Assembly: GCA_036426205.1 (NCBI GenBank)
Contig: WSYH01002457.1
Span: 22,487 to 86,486 of the forward strand
Source of the DNA: Ascaphus truei
Taxonomy: Eukaryota > Chordata > Amphibia > Anura > Ascaphidae
Reading direction: 5' to 3'
DNA length: 64,000 nt
Each line of letters starts with the position of its first letter. The first letter of the stretch is position 1. Positions 1-9,146 of this stretch are shown here, in pieces. The notes under the pieces are model-generated. The model saw only the letters and a program-made list of their open reading frames with translations, made no database searches and was not told the origin of the DNA. A program made the translations under genes and the position numbers.

Positions 1-500
1 CCCATAATTCCATACTACACAGGAGGTGTGAGTGCGGGTAACCATCTTTCCATACTACAGGAGCGTGAGTGCGGGTAGCCATAATTCCATACTACACAGG
101 AGCGTGAGTGCGGGTACCATAATTCCATACTACACAGGTGTGAGTGCGGGTAACAATAATTCCATACTACACAGGAGCGTGTGTGCGGGTAACCAATAAA
201 TCCATACTACACAGGAGCGTGAGTGCGGGTAACCATAATTCCATACTACACAGGAGTGTGAGTGCGGGTATCCATAATTCCAACTACACAGGAGCGTAAG
301 TGCGGTGTAACCATAATTCCATACTACACAGGAGCGTGAGTGCGGGTAACCATAATCCATACTACACAGGAGTGTGGTGCGGGTAAACCATAATTCCATA
401 CTACACAGGAGTGTGAGTGCGGGTAACCATAATTCATACTACACAGGAGTGTGAGTGCGGGAAACCATAATTCCATACTACACAGGAGTGTGAGTGCGGG
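1..500. repeat. 39-bp satellite array, left block
   Basis: Tandem copies of a unit containing CCATACTACACAGGAG and GTGAGTGCGGGTAAC, period about 39 bp. Many units carry one- or two-base losses. The array runs off the left edge of the window. The same unit recurs at 2018-2531 in cleaner form. Confidence 0.95.
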
Positions 501-1540
501 ACAATCTATTTTCTCTCATTGGTTTTGTTTTTTTGTTTTTGAGAAAACTTGATCGCTTTTGGTCTTGAATTTGTAAAAAATAAATACATTTTCAATTCAA
601 TTTGTGTTTCCTTTGAACTATTATATCCATCTATTATATATCACAGTACTATATTATATTATATATAATGGATATAGATCTATATAAAATCTTTAGCTCT
701 TATTGATCCACTGCTCTAACAAATGTTATCATTTCATGCTCCCATCTAACTTTTGGTTGTCGTCCTAATCTTTTGATATCACTTGGAATGCAGGTGAGCA
801 TCCAACAATGGCTATTTCTTCTTGTGATATGCCCACCGCCATTTTAATTTTTCTCTCTTGTGATGATGTCACAGACTTTTGTTTGCTTTCAAAGCCCGTT
901 GCTTTCTTTCCTGTCTCTTTGGGTAATACCCAGCATGCATCTCTCCGTGCTCCTTTGAGTTTTCTGAAGCTTCTGAATTATCTTTGCAGTTAGGGCTCGA
1001 GTTTCACATTCATACGTGGGCACGGGCAGAATAAACAGGTCGTGAAAAGGTAAGTAAAAAACAACCATTGGGACATGTGGGGCAGGTATTATGTAACAAC
1101 AAAAGCAGATTCAGATCTGGCAAGAAACTTAAAGCAGCAAAACACCGTCCACTACATTTTTTGTTCTCTGTTAGCTCTAGGATTGAAGCAGGGGGTCTCC
1201 GGAGCTGAACGGTGTTAATTCCATCTCTGGGGACCCCCAACTTCCATAGATACATACTTCGGAAGGGGTGCCAGTATCTCTGCAGCCAGGGAGCTTGTGG
1301 GCCTAATGAAATGGTGGCTTACAGTAACTATCCCGCATCATGCTGGCCAATAGGAAGCCGTGACATCATCCCGTGTGGCTTCCTATTGGCCCGCATGACC
1401 TGAACATTTAAATTCCACAGAGATATCAGCATCCACTTTGGAGGAAATCTCAGGGCCGACCTTAGCTTTTTCAGGGCCTAACGCGTTCCGCTGGCAGCGG
1501 AGCCCCTCCGGTGGAAGTAGCGGGGGTACTTACCTTGAAA
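501..1540. other. no gene seen; AT-rich then mixed sequence
   Basis: A spacer between satellite and hairpin. It has an AT-rich patch (about 620-690, TATATTATATATAATGG) and no open frame with recognisable protein similarity. An 18-bp motif (AGGAAGCCGTGACATCAT and its near inverse, 1350-1395) suggests an old palindromic repeat. Confidence 0.5.
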
Positions 1541-1653
1541 AGCGGTCCTCCTCCTGCAGCGTTGCGGTGTCATGATGCATTGTCATGTGACGTCGCAGCG
1601 TCAATTGACAACGGGTCGCCATGACAACGCAACGCTGCAGGAGGAGGCCGCTC
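1541..1653. repeat. hairpin/foldback repeat
   Basis: The left arm (1541-1574, core CTCCTGCAGCGTTGCG) pairs with the right arm (1619-1653, core CGCAACGCTGCAGGAG). The interior holds TGACGTCGC and GCCATGACAAC motifs. A hairpin with similar GTTGCCATGACAACG sequence lies at 46055-46213. A non-autonomous DNA element is likely. 1654-2017 is purine-rich and holds nothing recognisable. Confidence 0.7.
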
Positions 1654-2017
1654 CAGAGAAGGTAAGACCACACACACACTTTCTCACCACGGGGCGAGGA
1701 GCGGACCTGCGCCAGCCCAGGGACTCCCCAGCTCCCTCCTCCGGTCGGGCGGAAGTTGAAGCCCGGCCCCAACGGAAGAAGGGAGAGGAGGGAGCGCGGG
1801 GCCCAACAGAAGAAGGGAGATGAGGGAGCGGGGGCCCAACAGAAAAGGAATAGGGAGCGCGGGGCCCAAGGCAACCGGAAGCAGGGCGTCCCAGGAGCTA
1901 AATTAACACAGGTCAGCTCCCTAGATGTCCTGTTTCATGCCTAGAACTAAAAGGGCCAGGTGTTCTACATACTACACCAAACACAGCCTTCTCACAGGTG
2001 TTCTACAATGCTTTCTC

Positions 2018-2531
2018 TCCATACTACACAGGAGTGTGAGTGCGGGTAGCCATAATTCCATACTACACAGGAGCGTGAGTGCGGGTAACTATAAATCCAT
2101 ACTACACAGGAGTGTGAGTGCGGGTAACCATAATTCCATACTACACAGGAGCGTGAGTGCGGATAACTATAAATCCATACTACACAGGAGTGTGAGTGCG
2201 GGTAGCCATAATTCCATACTACACAGGAGTGTGAGTGCGGGTAACCATCTTTCCATACTACACAGGAGCGTGAGTGCGGGTAGCCATAATTCCATACTAC
2301 ACAGGAGCGTGAGTGCGGGTAACCATAATTCCATACTACACAGGAGTGTGAGTGCGGGTAACAATAATTCCATACTACACAGGAGCGTGAGTGCGGGTAA
2401 CCATAAATCCATACTACACAGGAGCGTGAGTGCGGGTAACCATAATTCCATACTACACAGGAGTGTGAGTGCGGGTAACCATAATTCCATACTACACAGG
2501 AGTGTGAGTGCGGGTAACCATAATTCCATAC
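2018..2531. repeat. 39-bp satellite array, right block
   Basis: About 13 copies of the satellite unit of 1-500, mostly full length. Because 39 is a multiple of three, frames stay open across the array on both strands; these are not proteins. The array ends a few bases before exon 2 of the first transposase copy, so it sits where that gene's intron 1 should be. Confidence 0.95.
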
Positions 2532-2544
2532 TTACACACTATAG

Positions 2545-3615
2545 GGCGACAACTCTTCTGGTTGACCAAATAAGTGAAGAGATGATGAGGTGTGTGCCAC
2601 AAGGGTCAAGTATGCTCTGGAACAAAATCACAATATAATCGCATCTCAGAGCAGCATCAAAGAAAGATGAGAAACAGATTGGGATGGAAATATGGGCATG
2701 TAAGGTTAGTACTAGATAGTACAGTACAGTAGGTAAAAGTATCGTTTAAGTTACTGTACAGTACCTCTAAAATGATTTCTGGTCATTACAGAGCGTGTCC
2801 TATAATAAGGGATGCCAATAAGAACAAAAGAGTGGATCAGGCTCGGGCATGGATCGAAAGTGGCGAGAATTTTCAGGATTGCATCTTTACTGACGAGTCA
2901 ACTGTATCGCTTGAGAGATTTGCCACCTTTGCTTTCCACAAAAAAGGATGCTTATCTATGAAGCCGCGTCCAAAACACCCAGTGAAGCTGCATGTTTGGG
3001 GTGCGATCTCTAGACGTGGACCAGGATGCATCATCATCTTTGACTGTAAAATAATGCACAAAGTCACATGCTGTTGCCTTATGTACTGTACTGTACAAGT
3101 GTGCAGTATTTGGAGCACTTTTCTTTTCTTGTTGCAGGAATCATGAATTAAGCATTTTTCCAAGAAGAAATAGTGCATGAGATTGTGGAATACATTACAC
3201 GTGAATTCCCAGATGGTCACCAGTTCTACCAGGACAATGATCCGAAACACACCGCGTTAATAGCGCATATGCTTGCCAGCGGTATCAACTGGGTTAAAAC
3301 GCCAGCGGAGTAAGTACGGTAACCGTTTCTCATTTTTTTACAATGTTTACTGTGTATCTCTTTAACTAATTCTCCTTCTTTCCCCTCTTCAATTTCAGAT
3401 CGCCAGATTTCAATCCAATCGAAATGGTACGGCATCAGCTCAAGGATCATATCAGAAAAGTGGTGAAACCGCCAAAAAAGGATGAATTGGTGGATCGCAT
3501 AATGAGTTTTTGGAAAAACGTACTCACCGTAGAAAGATGTAATAAATATATAGATCATATTGCGACTTTGTTGCCCATTGTGATACAGCGTATCAGGCAG
3601 GCATCAGGAAAGTAG
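2545..3615 (+). pseudogene. Tc1/mariner-like transposase, copy 1 (exons 2-5, decayed)
   Basis: A DDE transposase of the IS630/Tc1/mariner superfamily, acting in the nucleus on element ends. Inferred exons are 2545-2704, 2792-3045, 3138-3309 and 3399-3615. Introns show gt..ag borders, such as GCGGA|GTAAGTACGG and AATTTCAG|ATCGCC. Visible motifs are FTDEST (first catalytic Asp), VWGAIS, QDNDPKH (second Asp) and SPDFNPIE (Glu). By hand count 32 residues separate the second Asp from Glu. Exon 1 with the HTH is missing, replaced upstream by the satellite. Damage includes an in-frame TAA at the start of exon 4, a changed donor after exon 3 (CT|GTAAAA) and frame breaks in exon 2. Copy 2 at 9147-11233 has the same exon borders. 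Confidence 0.85.
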
Positions 3616-4200
3616 TAAGGTACAGTACAGTACTATAGTATGGTAAGTACAGGTACACCAAGTATGATACAGGTAAGTGTGGCACAGATCGTTTTATATG
3701 CACTTAACTGCACTCATTTTTTCTTTTCTTTTCAGAGAGAGCTGCACTAAAAAAGGACGGGCGGGGGGTATGATGTGTAAAATTAGTGAACTGTGTGAAT
3801 TGTGTACAGTAGCATCAGTCATAATTTACACAAACACCCCCCCCCCTTCTCTCAATGAACTACAGAATGCAATGTGGCCATGACGAAGAAGATAAAGACT
3901 GTAAATTGTGTATTATTCATGATTATTTGCATTTTTCATTTTTCCAGGATTATGATGATAAAATAAAAAAAATTACCTTTAAATTTCCCGAGAATCACCC
4001 CCAACCCCCCAAAGAAAAAGAAAGAATGGCAAAAATTGTTAACTTATGAAAAAAATGATTCAGAATATGTTTTATTTAAATCAATCTGAAAAAAAAGGGT
4101 TTATTTTATTTTGAACTTGAAATTTAATTTGAATGTGTGGGTTTATCACAGGTTAATTGCTTTGGGTAAAGTTTGGCTTTGTGTGTGAAGTGGTTGGGGA
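3616..4200 (+). mobile_element. transposase 3' flank module, copy 1
   Basis: Follows the copy-1 transposase and is related to the sequence after copy 2 (11235-11928) and to 13655-13990. Shared landmarks include GTAAGT..TTTTCAG splice-like pairs, a G- or C-rich run, CATTTTTCATTTTTCCA and GGTTAATTGCTTTGGGTAA. No protein is recognisable. Read as the element's 3' untranslated or subterminal region. Confidence 0.6.
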
Positions 4201-4219
4201 TGGGCTAGAGTACTTATGC

Positions 4220-4500
4220 AGCGGCCGTTATTCGAACGCGACTCGAATCAGTTTTCATGTTGACCGCTGTATTCCATTCGGTATTTTCTCATTTTGTCAC
4301 TATTCATGCCGCATTCGCGCAATCCAGCACCGGTCAACCGGACGCGGTAGATCTGTTTAATTTAATAGTTTATTGTTTCTTTGGATGCAATTCTTCTCGT
4401 ATCCGCCATGTGGCAGAGTTAATTAATTATAATTTGGGTGCTATTCTTTGCGTATCCGCCAGGTGGCAGAAATGTATGCAATTAATTAATTGGATTGAAT
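4220..4500. repeat. CpG-containing segment with direct repeats upstream of forkhead ORF
   Basis: Starts with GCAGCGGCCGTTATTCGAACG. It holds two direct copies of a motif TATCCGCCA-GTGGCAGA (near 4400 and 4452), each followed by AATTAATTAATT. The CCGCCANGTGGC core is itself palindromic. It may be a protein-binding or element-end region; function unknown. Confidence 0.45.
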
Positions 4501-4639
4501 TGGAATGTGTATTTGCAACATTGCTTTGCTACTTTGTAAGGGTGGAGGTGTTTAAAACAGATACTGGTGTACATACTTACAGTGGCTCATTTTGAAGTGA
4601 CCTTGTTTTTTCGAAGACGTTATCAAATTAGGCGTTATT

Positions 4640-4647
4640 TATAAAAA
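4640..4647 (+). promoter_or_regulatory. TATA-like box before the forkhead ORF
   Basis: TATAAAAA lies about 50 bp before the forkhead open frame. A possible splice acceptor (CCTTTTTTAG, ending 4679) lies between them, so the box might instead belong to an intron. Confidence 0.3.
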
Positions 4648-4697
4648 GCATTAAAATACTCAATGTGTGCCTTTTTTAGCATTCTTTCTCCGCACAA

Positions 4698-5369
4698 TTG
4701 TTGAGTGAACATTATGGCTACACCACAGAGGTACAGTATAACAAACCTGACTGTAGTTATGCGTTTTTAATATATTCAGCGATTAATGCTGCAGCAGAAA
4801 AGATGGCGACTGTATCTGAAATATATGAATATTTAATATCGAACTACGATTTTTACAAGTTTTCACCTGACGTTCATGGGTGGAAGCGTGCGATAAGAAA
4901 ACCCTTAAGTAACTATCAGTGTTTTTTTCGTATTGCCCCTCTTGCCGGAGAGATTTGCGGGTATTGGGGTGTCATGCCAGAATTTCACAGTATGTTTGAT
5001 CATGGCAATCTCAAAAGAAGAAAAGTGGGTTTTAACCCATACAAGATTCGTCAATCCCAATCCAGCAATGTGCCGGCAACAGCACCACCAGCACCGGTGT
5101 CCATTCCGACCGTCAGTGATAACCTTGTGAACGGCAATCCTTTGTACTATTACCTGTCCCCACCAGAATACCTGGAAAATTTCCAGCCTGAGCATGATTT
5201 CGCGTTCAGGTACCAGCAAGCTTGCATGTACCAGAACCAGTACCAAAATGTTTTCCAGCATCATCAGCTGTCAACTACAAGTTTAGCAGGCCAGCTGTCA
5301 CCTGTCAACTATAATGCAAACTTGAGGAGTTACAGGGAGTCATCACCACCCGTTTGGCAAAACTTATAA
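4698..5369 (+). CDS. divergent forkhead (FOX-like) domain protein inside transposon island
   Basis: An open frame of about 223 codons. Residues 16-109 align along the winged-helix forkhead domain: KPDCSYAFLIYSAI (usual KPPYSY..LI..AI), SEIYEYLI, GWKRAIRKPLS (usual W.NSIRHNLS), CGYWGVMPE and MFDHGNLKRRK at wing 2. The recognition-helix Asn and His of the family are replaced by Arg and Lys, so DNA preference probably differs. The C-terminal half is Pro/Tyr/Gln-rich with no known domain. No in-frame ATG precedes the domain; the frame opens after TAG at 4677-4679, which coincides with a possible acceptor, so an upstream exon or 5' loss is possible. Codons are intact from 4698 to TAA. The neighbours are transposon-derived; a captured or element-borne regulator is an inference. 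Confidence 0.7.
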   Translation: MLSEHYGYTTEVQYNKPDCSYAFLIYSAINAAAEKMATVSEIYEYLISNYDFYKFSPDVHGWKRAIRKPLSNYQCFFRIAPLAGEICGYWGVMPEFHSMFDHGNLKRRKVGFNPYKIRQSQSSNVPATAPPAPVSIPTVSDNLVNGNPLYYYLSPPEYLENFQPEHDFAFRYQQACMYQNQYQNVFQHHQLSTTSLAGQLSPVNYNANLRSYRESSPPVWQNL

Positions 5370-6253
5370 AGAATGTACAGTATACAGTAATGTACTACAC
5401 TGTATTACACTGTACTACAGTATAATGTACATGATAGTCTTAAGTTTTTATTTGCAGTTCAAACTGCCTTGTGTCAAAAACAAAATTTATTTTTAAAACA
5501 ATACAGTAGTACTGTATGTATTTTTCAGTACATTACTGTACTAAACCTACTGTACTTATGTGCATCAATACAATACAGTACTTTACTGTATGCGAGTTGA
5601 GGGGATGTTTCTCTGTAGAGTGCACTTTGAAGAATGATTTGGTTGGCCGCTGAAGTACATGACGCTGCTGCAGTGCAGCTTACAAATGTAGGGAGAGAGT
5701 GGGGCTCAAGAGTCAGAGCCAATCAGAAGTTTGTTCTCATCGTCCACAACGGTTGAACGGCTGCTTTAATTCCCAATGAAGCAACTTGATGCATGCGCAA
5801 TACTAATAATAATAGCATATTTTTTTGTTTTTCCCCAGAAATGGAACTTTGTCATCCAGCGCAAAAAGACAAAAGAAGGGATTTGGATGGACCTTTAATA
5901 TCGCTTATTTTAAAAGTTGCTTTCGCATTGTTTCGCATTGTTTGCCAAGTGGGCAAACATTTAGTGACAGTGCCATTTTTACCTATCTATAGAACAATTG
6001 TGAGCTTTATAGAAAACCTTATACTGTACAGTACTGTATGCTGCTGTTTTAATATTAAATTCTTTTTTTACATTGTACAGTACTGTCATTACCACTACTG
6101 TTTTACAGTACGTTGCATTGCGCAACTTTTCTTATAAACACCAAAAATAAAAATGTATATCTTTTATTCCATACTGTATGTATTAATTATTTTTATTAAA
6201 TTATTTTTTTATAACTGAGAAATGCCCTTTCTTTCCGTACTGTACTGTACTGT
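5370..6253. other. TACAGTA/TACTGTA-rich segment with a small doubtful ORF
   Basis: Very rich in the heptamer TACAGTA and its reverse complement (nine in roughly 5385-5600). A small open frame (ATG at 5841, stop at 6137) begins just after a strong acceptor-like tract (TTTTTCCCCAG). It encodes a short basic start followed by hydrophobic stretches, and resembles no family I know. AATAAA follows near 6146. It could be a terminal exon of an element gene or chance. Confidence 0.35.
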
Positions 6254-6835
6254 ATGTGAAGTGCGATGCTTGGTTGAACTGTTCATAAGAATTTCAGGTC
6301 TGCAATAGGGGGTCAGTAATACAGTAAAAGACTTTTATTTTTTAATGCATACAGTAATACAAAAAAACAGTTGCTGTGGTCTTTCTCTTCGTTATGGCAT
6401 TGCGAGATGGGGGGGAGAGAGGGGGCTGCAGCTCTGAAAATACGGTAGAAAGAAACAAGTACTGGTAAAAATGATTAAACAATAACAACATTTCAAAAGA
6501 TTTGTAAAAAAAAAACAATTTTTTTTCCCCCCAACAGGATTTTTATACAGTTACTGTACTGGAACACTGAGAGAGGGTGGGAGAGGGGGGTTTGTGTAAG
6601 ATACAGGCTTGTTTGTACTTACAGTAAATACAGTACTGTAATCATACACCCCCCCTTCCTTTTTTCACTGCCGCTGCTGAAAATCCTGTATACTGTAAAT
6701 AAAAAGACATGGTTAGTTTGATTAAAAAAAACACATGTAAAAACATCTTTAATTTATTTTTGTTTTTTTGTTTTTTGCACAAACGAATTTCTATACAGTA
6801 TCATACTTACTGGTGCCTGATTGACAGAAATAAAT
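6254..6835 (-). mobile_element. left arm of long imperfect inverted repeat
   Basis: On the minus strand this matches 11235-11928 on the plus strand. Shared blocks include CTAACCATGTCT, GCCTGTATCTTACACAAAC, ATCTTTTGAAAT, TTTTCAGAGCTGCAGCC, CATCTCGCAATGCCATAA and finally CCTGAAATTCTTATGAA and GCACTTCACAT. Similarity stops at about 6254. The arms enclose the BEN-like gene and transposase copy 2. Confidence 0.75.
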
Positions 6836-6889
6836 GATTACACAATATCAATATTTCAAAACCATTAAAAACAAACAGAAAATGATTAA

Positions 6890-7352
6890 ACACATTAAAC
6901 AATAAAACAAGAAAAAACACAAAAGCGCACCAAGATGAGAGATAGATATTGTATTAGCAACAAATAATAAAATTAGTAACTTACATATAAAATTTCTTTA
7001 ATAATCCCCGATTCTGGTGTCTATCACAGGAGTAGGGCATCACATAGGAAGTATGAAGGGTAATCTCAGTTCTGAGAGATCAGACCCGCGCGCTGGGGCT
7101 GTCTCTGTACACTCTCCTGTCCTCCACGTGTGGTAGCGTGGTGCGGAGTGTAGCGCGCATGCGCAGGAACTGGGGCCTTCAATAGGTGTCCTTAGGATGC
7201 CTGTCCGTTTTTGATAGCATAGAAACGATCGGAAATAAGCAGGAACGGTACACTTGAGTGTGTACTGGTGATGGGTAGTAAAACCGCCAGCCACAACAGT
7301 CGTGTGCGAATCTTGGTGCGCTTTTGTGTTTTTTCTTGTTTTTTCTTGTTTT
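6890..7352. repeat. foldback with 30-bp perfect arms
   Basis: 6907-6936 and 7310-7339 are perfect inverse copies (core CACAAAAGCGCACCAAGAT). The enclosed 370 bp include a CpG-rich part (7080-7165). The left-flank motif CATTAAACAATAAAAC repeats at 7502-7517. It is probably an insertion next to the 3' end of the BEN-like gene. Confidence 0.7.
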
Positions 7353-7554
7353 ACTGATATTGGTATCACCATCGGGGTTCCGGTGGAGACCACATTTGGA
7401 GGTGGGGGAGACACCTCATAAACACAGAAGCAGCAAGAGAACTGAGAGGGACCAACACTCCAAGTTTAAAGAGCCAGAGCGCGGACTGAACTTTTCATTA
7501 CATTAAACAATAAAACAATGCTAATTTTTCTTTTTGGGATGAAAAACTTTTGCA

Positions 7555-8841
7555 CTACTGTAGAGTTTGGGAAAAGTCGTTAGCAAGAGGGGTGCCACTC
7601 CAAGCATGAGCCCTTGTATGCCTCAACAGGCCATTTATAGTATCTCTCAAAGCTCTCATAACTGTAGGGGTAACACGGAAATAACGCTCCAATTCATTCA
7701 AAATGTTATTTCTTAAATTTGCTGGCAGAGACCTCTTCCTTTTATTTCCTTCATAATTTACACTGTGGGTCCAACCGCTGTACATCTCAAAACTGACGTG
7801 GTGTTTAAATATTGCCAGGGCAAATTTCTGGGCTACACCAGCACATCCAGTCCTGTATTTCTCCCGGTCGTGCTGGGTCAGGTCGGTCAAGATGATGACC
7901 GGCATCGTTGGAAGCGTGGGTGCTGGTGTACTTCTAGCAGTGGGCGAGGGTAGGCGGTGTGGGAGGATGCTTTCCTCCTGTTGTGGCCTTACCGGGGTTG
8001 TCACCTCGTCCTCAAAGGCACAAGTATTCTGATGGATGGGGTGAGAATGGGGTGCTTGGTGAGGGATGCGTGAAGGTCACATCATGCTGGCCACCCTCCT
8101 GCTCCTGCGTTTGACAGACAGGGACAGGAACTCGCAGGAAAGAATACATCCCCACAATCTTACTTTCCATCTTCTCCATGTATCTTGCCATCTTCTCCAT
8201 GTTACTTGCCATCTTCTCCATGTTACTTTCCATTTTCACCATGCACATATCCATACACAACAGGGTCCCCAAAAGAAGATCAACCTTTTGCTCTGTGCTG
8301 TAGACATCTGCGTAGTTGGGTGGTGGAGAAGGTGACCAGTGGGTTGCCAGGAGAGCAGCAGCATCGAGGATGGGTTGTGGAGCATGTGAGCTGGGGGTTG
8401 ACAGGAGAGCAGCAGTGTAGAGGATGGGTTGTGGATCTGGTCGGCAGGGGGTTGACAGGAGAGCATCAGCGTCGAGGATGGGTTGTGGAGCAGGTCGGCA
8501 GAGGGTTGACAGGAGAGCAGCAGCGTCGAAGATGGGTTGTGGAGCAGGTCGGCAGGGGGTTGACAGGAGAGCAGCAGCATTGAGGATGGGTTGTGGAGCA
8601 GGTGAGCGGGGGGTGCAAGAAGAGAATCGGGATTCCATTTGACTTGCACAGTGCTAAGTGCGCCGATCTTCTTCTTTACAAAATAAGGCCCAAGGGTCTT
8701 AACCTTTGGAGCCCTCTGAACATTTTCTTTATTCTGCTTTGGTTTTTGCTTAGGTTTTGGCTGTGAAACAGCTTTCGCCTTTCGCTTGTGTGGCACGGCA
8801 GAAGAAGCTGGTTCCAGCACCCGTAGAATCGGGGGCGATCC
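7555..8841 (-). pseudogene. BEN-domain-like protein gene with proline-rich repeats and coiled coil (frame-broken or spliced)
   Basis: In gene order the coding parts are as follows. A basic Lys/Pro-rich N-terminal part starts at an acceptor-like CTGTTTCCAG near 8842. Next come 54-bp repeats (8335-8620). Next is a Met/Glu/Lys heptad stretch (MEKMASNMEKMARYMEKM, about 8150-8250). Last is a C-terminal frame (7555-8004) with the BEN-like pattern: C..VA...ALAIF near its middle, then LPANLRNNILNELERYF and MRALRDTINGLLR. The parts occupy three frames; one switch falls near 8015-8030. This may be small indels or unrecognised introns, so it is listed as a pseudogene. BEN domains bind DNA or proteins in chromatin factors and some viral and mobile elements. 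The gene is divergent from the transposase starting at 9147. No in-frame ATG was found for the N-terminal part, so a first exon may lie in 8850-9000. Confidence 0.55.
8335..8620. repeat. 54-bp coding minisatellite in BEN-like gene
   Basis: Five to six units, each containing GAGGATGGGTTGTGGAGCAG and GTTGACAGGAGAGCAG. Period 54 bp, so 18 residues per unit in any frame (for example APQPILDAAALLSTPC on the minus strand). Two minus frames stay open through it, so it cannot by itself show which is used. Confidence 0.9.
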
Positions 8842-9146
8842 CTGGAAACAGATGGATGAATGCACAATGCAGTATCTGGACAAGAGCAATTTCAGATAAA
8901 GATCAGTGTGTGAGAGTCTATGGAATTTATCTCAACTTTAATTTAAAAAAGTTCGCGAGCATGGACACGAGGTGCAGGTGTTAAAAGTGGGTGAACTATG
9001 TACTAATCCTGACGAGTGACGTTGAGGCACATTAAATTAAAGTATAAATGCACCATCCATTTTGTCTATTCAATGCACATTCAATACACATCGAATTCAC
9101 ATCGAATTGCTATGTGTGTGCTTGCAATTTTTTTCTATCAGCAGTG
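8842..9146. promoter_or_regulatory. divergent intergenic/promoter region
   Basis: About 300 bp between the leftward BEN-like gene and the rightward transposase. TATAAAT at 9043-9049 lies about 100 bp before the transposase ATG. A shared bidirectional promoter is inferred from layout only. Confidence 0.4.
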
